Assembly: GCA_903895475.1 (NCBI GenBank)
Contig: CAITUF010000115.1
Coordinates: 1-9,777, forward strand
Reading direction: 5' to 3'
Origin: an uncultured Opitutia bacterium
Lineage (GTDB): Bacteria > Verrucomicrobiota > Verrucomicrobiia > Opitutales > UBA953
DNA length: 9,777 nt
Part shown: piece after piece, positions 1 through 7,272 of the stretch
Position numbering within the stretch: position 1 is the stretch's first letter
Layout: each line of letters starts with the position of its first letter
The notes under the pieces: generated by a model
The model's database searches: none
What the model saw: the letters and a program-made list of their open reading frames with translations, nothing else
Told to the model about the DNA's origin: nothing
Translations under genes and position numbers: made by a program

Positions 1-1
1 C

Positions 2-175
2 CCGCACGCACACTTCCGCGACGAGGCCACGGGGCACGTCCACGACATCGAACTCCCCCCCGAGATTATCCAGAGCCTCCGCTCCATCCTGCCGGCTGGC
101 TTTAACTCCGAGACCATCGAAATCAGTTTCCGCGGACGCTCCCAGGAAACGGCCCCCCGCTCCACTTCTAACTAA
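2..175 (+). CDS. Probable Fur-family metalloregulator, C-terminal end (partial)
   Basis: The last 57 residues of a reading frame entering from the left edge. The fragment opens with PHAHFRDEATGHVHDIELP, which resembles the start of the Fur dimerisation domain, where an HxH metal-ligand motif precedes a beta strand. It ends with a segment of the form LPAGF...IEISFRGR, like the last strand of Fur proteins, then a short polar tail. The fragment has no cysteine, so the CxxC structural zinc site seen next to this motif in classical Fur is absent; that resembles Irr-like or other atypical Fur members. The DNA-binding winged helix would lie outside the window. The stop is 14 bases before sufC, so the gene is probably the first known member of the suf operon and may sense iron or metal status to control it. 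The family call rests on a short segment and is moderately sure; the metal sensed cannot be told. Confidence 0.62.
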   Translation, partial: PHAHFRDEATGHVHDIELPPEIIQSLRSILPAGFNSETIEISFRGRSQETAPRSTSN

Positions 176-189
176 TTCCTTTTCCCTCC

Positions 190-948
190 ATGCCTGATTC
201 CTTGGTCATCAAGAACCTGAACGCTTCAATCGGCGAACGCCCGATTTTGAAGGATTTCTCCCTCACCGTCCCGAAAGGCGAGGTCCATGCCATCATGGGC
301 CCGAACGGCACCGGCAAGAGCACCCTCTCGAAGGTCCTCGCCGGTCATCCCGACTACAGTGTGCAGTCGGGCTCTGCCCTGCTCGACGGTGAAGAAATCC
401 TTGGCCTCGAGCCAGACGTCGTCGCCCGCGCCGGCCTCTTCCTCGCCTTCCAGTATCCAAGCGAAATCCCCGGCGTGACTATCGCCAACTTCATCCGTGC
501 CGCCATCGTCGCCCGCCAAGCCAAGGGTGCGCCGTTCGATGCTAAGGCTTACTACGCTGAGCTCTACGCAAAGATGGATGCCCTTAAGATGGACCGCAAA
601 TTCACGGCCCGCTTCGTTAATGAAGGCTTCTCCGGCGGCGAAAAGAAGCGCTGCGAAATCCTTCAGCTGATGATGCTCAAGCCTAAGTATGCCGTCCTCG
701 ACGAAACCGACTCCGGCCTCGACATCGATGCCTTGCGCATCGTCTCCGAAGGCGTCAACCGCATGCGCGGTCCGGACACCGGCTTCCTCGTTATCACGCA
801 CTACCAGCGCCTCCTTGAATACATTGTTCCTGACCGCGTCCACATCATGTGGGACGGACGCATCGTCCACAGCGGCGGCAAGGAACTGGCCATCGAACTC
901 GAAGCCAAGGGCTACGATTGGGTGAAAACCGAACTCGCTACGGCCTAA
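190..948 (+). CDS. sufC: SufC, Fe-S cluster assembly ATPase
   Basis: Cytoplasmic ABC-type ATPase of the SUF system. It binds SufB and SufD, and its ATP-driven dimerisation remodels the SufBC2D scaffold during Fe-S cluster assembly. The protein has 252 residues, close to the usual length of about 250. Visible motifs are Walker A GPNGTGKST (37-45), the Q-loop in FQYPSEIPG (Q88), the signature SGGEKKR (148-154), and Walker B followed by the SufC-typical LDETDSGLD (170-178, with D171 and E172), plus the switch histidine in ITH (H204). It has no membrane segment. The chosen ATG gives the normal N-terminus (SLVIKNLNASIGE). The bases before it are pyrimidine-rich (ttccttttccctcc) with no Shine-Dalgarno. 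It lies 14 bases after the Fur-like gene and 4 bases before sufB. Identification is secure. Confidence 0.97.
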   Translation: MPDSLVIKNLNASIGERPILKDFSLTVPKGEVHAIMGPNGTGKSTLSKVLAGHPDYSVQSGSALLDGEEILGLEPDVVARAGLFLAFQYPSEIPGVTIANFIRAAIVARQAKGAPFDAKAYYAELYAKMDALKMDRKFTARFVNEGFSGGEKKRCEILQLMMLKPKYAVLDETDSGLDIDALRIVSEGVNRMRGPDTGFLVITHYQRLLEYIVPDRVHIMWDGRIVHSGGKELAIELEAKGYDWVKTELATA

Positions 949-952
949 GACC

Positions 953-2380
953 ATGGCTGAAATCGACGAAAACCTGGCCCAGCGTGAAGCGATCGAAGTC
1001 GATCGTTCAAAGGGTGACTTTAAATACGAGGAGAGCTACGCCTTTGATGCTGGCGTGGGCTTGAGCGCTAGTGTGGTCGACTATATCTCGAAGGTGAAAG
1101 ACGAGGAGCCGTGGATTCGCGAGTTCCGCCAAAAGTCGCTGAAGATTTTCGAGGGGCTCCCGATGCCAACGCATTGGGCGACCACCGACCTCGATAACAT
1201 TAAGTTCGATAAAATCCGCTACTACCTCGCCAAGGGCCAGAAGGCCGTGCGCACGTGGGAAGAAGTGCCGGACGACGTAAAGAAGACCTTCGAACGCCTC
1301 GGTATCCCCGAGTCGGAACGCAAGTTCCTCGCGGGTGTTGAAGCCCAGTTCGACTCCGAAGCCGTCTACTCCCGCATGAAGGAAGAGCTCGAGAAACTTG
1401 GGGTCATCTTCTGCGGACCGACCGATGGCCTCCGCGACCACCCGGAGATCTTCCGCAAGTGGTTTGGTAAGGTCATCCCGGCCGGCGATAATAAGTTCGC
1501 CGCCCTGAACTCGGCCGTCTTCTCGGGCGGTTCGTTCATCTACATCCCGAAGGGCGTCAAAGTGGCCCAGCCTCTGCAGGCTTACTTCCGCATCAACGCC
1601 GAGAACTTCGGCCAGTTTGAGCGCACACTCATCATCGCCGACGAAGGCTCGGAAGTCACCTACATGGAAGGCTGCACGGCCCCCAAGTTCGAGACGGCCA
1701 CCCTCCACTCCGCCGTCGTGGAACTCGTCGCGCTCAAGGGTGCGAAGATTCAATACGTCACCGTCCAAAACTGGTCGGCCAACGTCTTCAACCTCGTCAC
1801 CAAGCGTGGCGTCGCCGAGGAAGGCGCCGAAGTGCGCTGGATTGACTGTAATATCGGCTCGCGCCTCACCATGAAGTATCCGGGCGTCGTACTGCGCGGC
1901 AAGGGTGCGCGTGGCGAAGTATTATCCATCGCTTTGGCCAACGACGGCCAGCACCAGGACACCGGCGCGAAGATGATCCACGCAGCCGACGACACGACCT
2001 CCAACATTATCGCTAAGTCCATCTCCGTCGGCTCGGGTCGCTCCACCTACCGTGGCTTGGTGCATATCCCGAAGACGCTGAAGAACTGCCGCAACAATAC
2101 CGAGTGCGACGCCTTGCTCATCAACGAGCACAGCCGCACCGACACCTACCCGGCGATTTCCGTACGCGGCCAGAAGAACTCCGTGCAGCACGAAGCCAGC
2201 GTCTCCAAAGTTTCTGCTGAGCAGATTTTTTACATGATGCAGCGCGGTCTCTCCGAAGGCGAAGCCATGTCCCTCGCCGTGAACGGCTTCGTCAACGACC
2301 TGGTGAAGGAGTTCCCCATGGAGTATTCCGTGGAACTCAAACGCCTCATCGAACTCCAGATGGAAGGGTCCGTCGGCTAA
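953..2380 (+). CDS. sufB: SufB, Fe-S cluster scaffold protein
   Basis: Core scaffold subunit of the SufBC2D complex, on which nascent Fe-S clusters are assembled from persulfide sulfur and iron. The protein has 475 residues, near the family length of 470-495. The C-terminal beta-helix core is clear: the NNTECDALLI segment holds C385, which aligns with the E. coli cysteine that takes part in cluster building (C405). The SVQHEASVSK segment holds H413 and E414, the same 28-residue distance from the cysteine as in E. coli. An N-terminal segment with EPWIREFRQKSLKIFEGLPMP (about 43-63) is typical of SufB. The start ATG lies 4 bases after the sufC stop, and the sufB stop is 1 base before the sufD start, so translational coupling is likely. 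No clear Shine-Dalgarno is seen. All key residues are present. Confidence 0.97.
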   Translation: MAEIDENLAQREAIEVDRSKGDFKYEESYAFDAGVGLSASVVDYISKVKDEEPWIREFRQKSLKIFEGLPMPTHWATTDLDNIKFDKIRYYLAKGQKAVRTWEEVPDDVKKTFERLGIPESERKFLAGVEAQFDSEAVYSRMKEELEKLGVIFCGPTDGLRDHPEIFRKWFGKVIPAGDNKFAALNSAVFSGGSFIYIPKGVKVAQPLQAYFRINAENFGQFERTLIIADEGSEVTYMEGCTAPKFETATLHSAVVELVALKGAKIQYVTVQNWSANVFNLVTKRGVAEEGAEVRWIDCNIGSRLTMKYPGVVLRGKGARGEVLSIALANDGQHQDTGAKMIHAADDTTSNIIAKSISVGSGRSTYRGLVHIPKTLKNCRNNTECDALLINEHSRTDTYPAISVRGQKNSVQHEASVSKVSAEQIFYMMQRGLSEGEAMSLAVNGFVNDLVKEFPMEYSVELKRLIELQMEGSVG

Positions 2381-2381
2381 G

Positions 2382-3704
2382 ATGAGCACCCTCACCGCCC
2401 CCGCCGGCGTCCTCGACGTCGCCCTGCAGTCCGCCGAGACCACCCAGTTCCGAGCCCAGGACTGGTTCGCCGTCCTCCGCCAGCAGGGCTGGCACACTTT
2501 CCAGTCGTTGCCGATGCCAACCCGTGACGACGAGAAGTGGCGCTTCTCCGACGCCCGTTCGCTCTCGCTCGATGGCTATGCGCCAGCGCCAGAGCCGACC
2601 GAAGCCCTCGCCGCCGCGCTCATTGCGCGCTCGCACTTCGTTGCTCGCCCTGCGGCCCTCGTGGTTCATGTCGACGGCCACTGCGTCCTCCGTCCGGCCC
2701 TCTCGCCGGAGCTCACCGCCCAAGGTGTGCGCTTTGAGACCTTAACGGATGCGGTGCGTCACCACCCTGCCCTCCTCCAAGAACACCTCTTGAAGCATAG
2801 CGCCGGCCTAGGTGGTGCTAAGTTCCTCGCCTTGCACCAAGCGTGGCTCCGGGCTGGCTACGTCCTCTTCGTCCCCAAGGGCGTCGAGATTCGCCAGCCG
2901 TTTGTGTCCGTCAACTGGACCTCGACTGACGGCGCAGCCGTCTTCCCGCACGCCCTGATCATCGCCGGCGAACACGCCACGGTCTCTATTCAGGACTACC
3001 ACCTCGGTGCCACGGCCGACGCCCGCGCCTTGGCCATCTCTGCCTGCGACATCCATACCGGCACCGGCGCCAAGGTCTCCCGCCTCGCCGTCCAAGGCTG
3101 GGGCTCCCGCACGCAGTCCTTCCAGGTCGATAACACCTGTGGTGGTCGCGACGCACTCATCACCTCGGTCAACGCCGCCGTCGGCTCGCGCCGCGCCCGC
3201 CTCGAGAACACCGTGCGCATCGATGGTCCCGGTGCGGACGTCCGCCTGTACGGCATCAGCGTGGCCACGGGCGAGCAAGAGTTCGACCAACGCACCCTGC
3301 AGATTCATACCGCAGGCCAGGCTAAGTCCGACCTCCTCTTTAAGAACGCCCTACTCGGCAAGGCCCGCACGATTTTCTCTGGCCTCATCAAAGTCGCCCC
3401 TGATGCCCAGCGCACGGATGCCTACCAGACGAACCGGAACCTCCTGCTCTCGCCTGACGCCGAAGCGGATTCCCTCCCTGGTCTGGAGATCGAAGCTAAC
3501 GATGTGAAGTGCTCGCACGGTGCGACGACTGGCCAGGTCGACGAGAACGAGCTCTTCTACCTGCGTGCTCGCGGTATCCCGCTGGAAGTCGCGCAAGAAC
3601 TCCTCGCCCAAGGCTTCCTTGAAGAAGTCATTGCTAAGGTCGAAGACGAAGAAGGGGCCGAAGCCCTCCGCGGCATGCTGAGCGCTAAATTCCACCAAGT
3701 TTAA
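2382..3704 (+). CDS. sufD: SufD, Fe-S cluster assembly protein
   Basis: Paralogue of SufB that pairs with it in the SufBC2D scaffold; in E. coli it is needed for iron acquisition and cluster formation at the SufB-SufD interface. The protein has 440 residues, in the normal range of 420-450. The N-terminal helical part has QGWHTFQSLPMPTRDDEKWRF-like residues (about 35-55), typical of SufD (LP.P...DE.W). The core contains the SufD hallmark NDVKCSHGATTGQ with H379, matching the conserved histidine H360 of E. coli SufD, followed by DENELFYLRARGI, where the family shows the same helix. The start ATG is 1 base after the sufB stop, with no independent Shine-Dalgarno, so it is probably translated by coupling. 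The stop lies 4 bases before sufT. Identification is secure. Confidence 0.96.
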   Translation: MSTLTAPAGVLDVALQSAETTQFRAQDWFAVLRQQGWHTFQSLPMPTRDDEKWRFSDARSLSLDGYAPAPEPTEALAAALIARSHFVARPAALVVHVDGHCVLRPALSPELTAQGVRFETLTDAVRHHPALLQEHLLKHSAGLGGAKFLALHQAWLRAGYVLFVPKGVEIRQPFVSVNWTSTDGAAVFPHALIIAGEHATVSIQDYHLGATADARALAISACDIHTGTGAKVSRLAVQGWGSRTQSFQVDNTCGGRDALITSVNAAVGSRRARLENTVRIDGPGADVRLYGISVATGEQEFDQRTLQIHTAGQAKSDLLFKNALLGKARTIFSGLIKVAPDAQRTDAYQTNRNLLLSPDAEADSLPGLEIEANDVKCSHGATTGQVDENELFYLRARGIPLEVAQELLAQGFLEEVIAKVEDEEGAEALRGMLSAKFHQV

Positions 3705-3708
3705 TTTT

Positions 3709-4335
3709 ATGAGCGAAGATACCACCGGCCAACGCCACGCCCCCAGCCCACACGACCGCACCCTCGCGCGTGATGTGCAAGCGACTGTCATTCCAGCGGG
3801 CGAACCCGCCGTCCTCCCGGCGGGCACTAAGGTCACCATCACGCACCGCCTCGGTGGCAACTTCACCGTTGTCTGCGACTCAGGTATGTTCCGGATTAAA
3901 GGCACAGACGCCGAAGCCCTCGGTGAGCAGGTGCCGTCCGATGCCACGGAGAACGAAGGCAAGACCGACGCCTACGGCTCGATTGGTACGGCGGAACACC
4001 CTGGGCATGCTGGCAAGCCTTCCGATGAAGCCGTCTGGGATAGCTTAAAGAAAGTTTTCGATCCAGAAATCCCGGTGAACATCGTCGATCTCGGCTTGGT
4101 CTACTCGCTCAAGGTGGATGCCATCGATGGGTCCACCGATCGTCACAGCGTGGTAGTCGCCATGACCTTGACTGCCCCCGGTTGTGGCATGGGTCCAGTC
4201 ATCGCCGAAGACGCACGTAACCGTGTGCTCTCGGTGCCAGGCGTTAACCAGGCACAGGTCAGTATCGTCTGGGACCCACCATGGACCCAGACCATGATCT
4301 CCGAAGACGGCAAGATGCAGTTGGGGCTCATTTAA
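3709..4335 (+). CDS. sufT: SufT, DUF59-type Fe-S assembly factor
   Basis: Putative Fe-S maturation factor of the SUF system, known in some bacteria to help mature Fe-S proteins. It has 208 residues in two parts. The N-terminal module (about 20-73) has the SufT-specific pattern IPAGE..VLPAGTKVTITHRLGGNFTV with FRIKGTDAEALG. The C-terminal DUF59/MIP18-like domain (about 106-200) has DPEIPVNIVDLGLVY (118-132), TAPGCGMGP with the conserved C159, and VWDPPWT. A polar linker of about 30 residues (74-105), rich in Asp, Glu, Gly and His, joins them. With a 20-residue N-terminal tail it makes the protein somewhat longer than the roughly 175-185 residues I recall for SufT. It is the last gene of the suf run, 4 bases after sufD, preceded by T-rich sequence (tttaatttt) and no Shine-Dalgarno. 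A stand-alone DUF59 protein is excluded by the N-terminal module. Confidence 0.92.
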   Translation: MSEDTTGQRHAPSPHDRTLARDVQATVIPAGEPAVLPAGTKVTITHRLGGNFTVVCDSGMFRIKGTDAEALGEQVPSDATENEGKTDAYGSIGTAEHPGHAGKPSDEAVWDSLKKVFDPEIPVNIVDLGLVYSLKVDAIDGSTDRHSVVVAMTLTAPGCGMGPVIAEDARNRVLSVPGVNQAQVSIVWDPPWTQTMISEDGKMQLGLI

Positions 4336-4366
4336 AGGACCCTGAAGGTGCCCATTAGCGGGGACT

Positions 4367-4387
4367 AAGGTTGGGTAGCCTTCTTTT
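4367..4387 (+). terminator. Weak possible terminator after sufT
   Basis: A 6-bp stem (aaggtt at 4367-4372 with agcctt at 4377-4382, one G-U pair) closes on a gggt loop and is followed by c then tttt. It lies 32 bases after the sufT stop, where the suf operon would be expected to end. The stem is short and only moderately stable and the T-run is brief, so it may be leaky or not a terminator. Confidence 0.33.
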
Positions 4388-4416
4388 GTCTTCCCGCAGG
4401 ATGTAAATTTCCCGAT

Positions 4417-4460
4417 GGTAAGGAACCACCGAGCCCCTCGGAGGTCATCCTTTCCTTACC
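4417..4460 (+). promoter_or_regulatory. Bulged hairpin with embedded GGAGGT before the dehydrogenase start
   Basis: Two perfect 8-base arms, ggtaagga (4417-4424) and tccttacc (4453-4460), enclose a second stem: acc/ggt (4425-4427 with 4443-4445), an A-A mismatch, then ccgag/ctcgg (4429-4433 with 4437-4441) around a ccc loop. A 7-base bulge lies on the 3' side at 4446-4452. In total 16 pairs can form, ending 2 bases before the likely ATG at 4463. A perfect GGAGGT (4440-4445) lies inside the inner stem, 17 bases before that ATG, further than a normal Shine-Dalgarno. The fold could hide the ribosome site or alter its spacing. There is no T-run, so it does not look like a terminator. The base-pairing is seen directly; a regulatory role is inferred. 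Confidence 0.42.
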
Positions 4461-4462
4461 CC

Positions 4463-7141
4463 ATGAAGTCGCTCCTGCGTTTGTCCTTCCTTGGCTTAGC
4501 CATCGCTGGCTTCGTTGCCCCGCTCACCGCGGCGCCCGCTGCCCCCGAGGACATGCGCTTCAAGGTCGAGAAACTACTGGGAGACATCCCACAGCCGATG
4601 ACGACCGAGATGGGACCAGACGGTCGACTCTACTTCAACGAATACGGCGGCTTGCTGAAGGCCATCGACCTCAAGACGAAGCAGGTGAAGGTCATCGGCA
4701 AGCTCGAGGTCTTTCTGCAGCAGGAGAATGGCTTCCTGAGTTTTGCCCTCGACCCCAAGTTCAGCGAGAACGGCTGGGTCTACTGCCTCTACTCTCCCAT
4801 CGGCTTTGATGGTCAATCCATCTCGCGCTTCACAATTAAGGACGACGTGCTCGACCTCAAAAGCGAGAAGATCCTCCTGCGCTACGACGAGCAGCGCAAG
4901 GAGTGCTGTCACCACGGAGGCAGCATGCTCTTCGGTCCGGACGGCAACCTCTACTGGTCTGCTGGTGACAACACGCACCCCTTCGGCGACAGCCAAAGTT
5001 ACTCGCCCGCGGATGAACGTCCGGGTCGCCATCCATGGGATGCGCAGAAATCCGCCGCCAGCACCATGAGCCTTGCGGGGAAGGTAAACCGTATCCGCCC
5101 CAAGGCCGACGGCACCTACGAGATCCCGGCTGGTAACCTCTTCCCGGTTGGCACGCCCAAGACCCGTCCCGAAATCTATGTGATGGGTTGTCGGAATCCC
5201 TGGCGCCTATCCATCGACCGCACCACGGGCTTCGTCTACTGGGGCGAGGTCGGACCAGATGCCAACGCCGACGGTCCCCGCGGCCCACGCGGCTACGATG
5301 AAATCAACCAGGCCCGTAAAGCAGGTAACTTCGGCTGGCCTTACTTCGTGGGCGACAACTACGCGTACGCCAAGGTCGACTTCGCCACCAACGCTATCGG
5401 CCCCTTCGCCGATCCCGCCCGCCCGCGCAATACGAGCCCCAACAACACGGGCTTGAATGACCTACCGCCCGCGACCCCGGCATTTATCTACTGGCCGTAT
5501 AAAAGCCCGAAGAAGTGGCCCGAGCTCGGCGAAGGTGGCCGCACGGCCTGTGCGGGGCCGGTCTTCCACTATTCACCATCGTTCGAAAAGACCGATGGCT
5601 TCCCGGAATACTTCGACCGTTGCTTACTCTTCTGGGATTGGCAGCGGCCGTTCATCAAGTGGGCGCGCCTCGACGCCGACTCGAACCTTGTCGGCATCGA
5701 ACCATTCACGAACGGCAAGGTCGTCACCGGCAGTTCCGCCGAGCAGGTTAAGAAGTTGCAGCCCGCGATTGCCAATGGGGCCACGCTCATGAAGCGCCCC
5801 GTGCACGCCGTTTTCGGTCCTGATGGTTGTCTCTACTTCATGGATTACGGCGAGACCTGGGGAGCGAACCGCGACAGCGGCCTCTACAAAATCTCCTACC
5901 TCCGCGGTAATCTGCCCCCTATCGCCAAGGCCTCGCTCTCGGTCGGCTTCGGTAAAGCCCCTTTGGCGGTGAAGCTCAGCGCCGCGGGCTCGAGTGACCC
6001 CGAAGGGAAACCCGTGGCCTACACTTGGAAACTCCAACCTGGTGATCGCAAACTCGGTGAAGGCGCGGAGCTTTCCACGACGCTCGCCGAGGCCGGTAAT
6101 TTCTCGATCGAGCTTACGGTCAAAGATACCGACGGCGGCGAAGCCCTCTCGAGCGTACCCGTTGTCGTCGGCAACACGCCGCCGCAGGTACGTTTCACGG
6201 CCCCGCAGGACGGTGATTTCTTCACGCCCGGCAAGAAGGTCGCCTTCCAAGTGGCTGTGCAGGACGCCGAAGACGGTAGCTCGGTCGATAAGGCCCTTGA
6301 GTTCAGCCTGCGTGCGTTTGTCTCTTCGGCCTTCGTCGCCGGAGACGGCAAGACGGAGTCGACTGACCCTGGCCTAACGCTCATGCGCCAAAGCGATTGC
6401 CTTAATTGCCACGCGACCGAAACCCAACTCGTCGGCCCTTCCTTTGTCGCCATTGCGGATAAGTACCGCGGCGTGAAGGGCGCCTCCGAAACCTTGAACA
6501 AGAAAATCCGGCTAGGCGGTGGCGGCGTCTGGGGACAGGTCCCCATGCTCGCCCACCCGCAGCACACGGTTGATGAAGTCGCGTTTATGTTGCGCTGGAT
6601 TCTCGTCCTCGAGAAGGGCAAGGGTGGCCCGTCCATCACCCGCGGACTCACTGGTGAAATCACTGCACCGAAAGCGGACAAGGCCGGCCAATTCGTCCTC
6701 GAGGCCACCTACACCGATGCCGGTGCCGCGCCTGCTGGTTCCCTCGCGGGCAAAGCAAACGTCGCGCTACGCACCCGACGCATCGAAGCAGAAACGGCTG
6801 AACTGAACGGTCCGAAGAATACCGGCAAGGTCGTGGGCTCCACCAACCACGGCCACACCTTGAAGTTTACGAACCTCAACCTCGCCGACAGCCAGAGCGT
6901 CACGGTCTTCGCCTCCGCCGCGGGCAGCTCGAAGGACAGCAAGGTCGAAATCCGCCTGGATGCGCCCAACGGCCCGCTCCTCGGCACGGTGAACATCACG
7001 CATACCGGCGACTGGAATAAGCTAGCCGAGAATAAGGCACCACTGGCTGGCTCCACCGGAAGGCACGACGTCTACCTCGTGCTCGTCAACCCAGGTAAAG
7101 GCGGGCTGATGAACATCGATTGGATTCAGTTTAACCCTTGA
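4463..7141 (+). CDS. Secreted PQQ-type sugar dehydrogenase / cytochrome c multidomain protein
   Basis: An exported 892-residue protein that probably oxidises a sugar-like substrate and passes electrons to its own haem. It starts with a signal peptide (KSLLR then a hydrophobic stretch to about residue 23, cleavage near LTAAPA). Residues about 38-480 form a glucose/sorbosone dehydrogenase-type beta-propeller with HHGG (150-153), RNPWR (244-248), YWGEVGPDA and GNFGWPYFVGDN motifs. A PKD-like domain follows (about 485-570, PEGKPVAYTWKL), then an Ig-like stretch (573-635). The cytochrome c domain (about 640-725) has CLNCH (646-650) and a likely axial Met in WGQVPM (M695). A CBM6-like domain begins with IEAETAELNG (774) and ends with MNIDWIQFNP. 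An in-frame ATG at 4415 would add 16 residues ahead of the signal peptide and lies at the foot of a hairpin, so 4463 is preferred. Such fusions are known from Planctomycetes and Verrucomicrobia. Substrate is unknown and PQQ use is inferred from the family. Confidence 0.88.
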   Translation: MKSLLRLSFLGLAIAGFVAPLTAAPAAPEDMRFKVEKLLGDIPQPMTTEMGPDGRLYFNEYGGLLKAIDLKTKQVKVIGKLEVFLQQENGFLSFALDPKFSENGWVYCLYSPIGFDGQSISRFTIKDDVLDLKSEKILLRYDEQRKECCHHGGSMLFGPDGNLYWSAGDNTHPFGDSQSYSPADERPGRHPWDAQKSAASTMSLAGKVNRIRPKADGTYEIPAGNLFPVGTPKTRPEIYVMGCRNPWRLSIDRTTGFVYWGEVGPDANADGPRGPRGYDEINQARKAGNFGWPYFVGDNYAYAKVDFATNAIGPFADPARPRNTSPNNTGLNDLPPATPAFIYWPYKSPKKWPELGEGGRTACAGPVFHYSPSFEKTDGFPEYFDRCLLFWDWQRPFIKWARLDADSNLVGIEPFTNGKVVTGSSAEQVKKLQPAIANGATLMKRPVHAVFGPDGCLYFMDYGETWGANRDSGLYKISYLRGNLPPIAKASLSVGFGKAPLAVKLSAAGSSDPEGKPVAYTWKLQPGDRKLGEGAELSTTLAEAGNFSIELTVKDTDGGEALSSVPVVVGNTPPQVRFTAPQDGDFFTPGKKVAFQVAVQDAEDGSSVDKALEFSLRAFVSSAFVAGDGKTESTDPGLTLMRQSDCLNCHATETQLVGPSFVAIADKYRGVKGASETLNKKIRLGGGGVWGQVPMLAHPQHTVDEVAFMLRWILVLEKGKGGPSITRGLTGEITAPKADKAGQFVLEATYTDAGAAPAGSLAGKANVALRTRRIEAETAELNGPKNTGKVVGSTNHGHTLKFTNLNLADSQSVTVFASAAGSSKDSKVEIRLDAPNGPLLGTVNITHTGDWNKLAENKAPLAGSTGRHDVYLVLVNPGKGGLMNIDWIQFNP

Positions 7142-7166
7142 GGCCGACCGACTACGCGGGCGTGAC

Positions 7167-7185
7167 CCCATGGGGCCGCCATGGG
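7167..7185 (+). other. Small hairpin between dehydrogenase and hflX
   Basis: Perfect 7-base arms cccatgg (7167-7173) and ccatggg (7179-7185) enclose a 5-base loop, 25 bases after the dehydrogenase stop. There is no T-run after it, so it is a poor intrinsic terminator; it might protect the 3' end of the message or be chance in GC-rich DNA. The remainder of this 131-base gap shows no convincing promoter. Confidence 0.25.
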
Positions 7186-7272
7186 TTAGGCTCCCCCTTC
7201 GGCGAAGTGACGGAAGTTTCGCTTTGCCCGCGAAGGTCTAGACGTCAGGATTAAGCGTCCGTCCCGCAACTC

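Noticed and set aside
226..954. Long reading frame on the - strand opposite sufC (242 codons), and similar ones opposite sufB, sufD, hflX and the right end
   Set aside because: They mirror well-identified genes with strong GC bias at third codon positions, which opens antisense frames. Their translations show no recognisable motifs.
4415..4462. ATG at 4415 as the start of the dehydrogenase gene
   Set aside because: It would put 16 arginine- and proline-containing residues before an excellent signal peptide that begins at the ATG at 4463, and it lies at the foot of the hairpin without any Shine-Dalgarno.
7195..7240. Inverted repeat ccttcg...cgaagg between the dehydrogenase and hflX
   Set aside because: Arms of 6 bases with a long spacer in GC-rich sequence, and no T-run or symmetry that would mark a terminator or operator.
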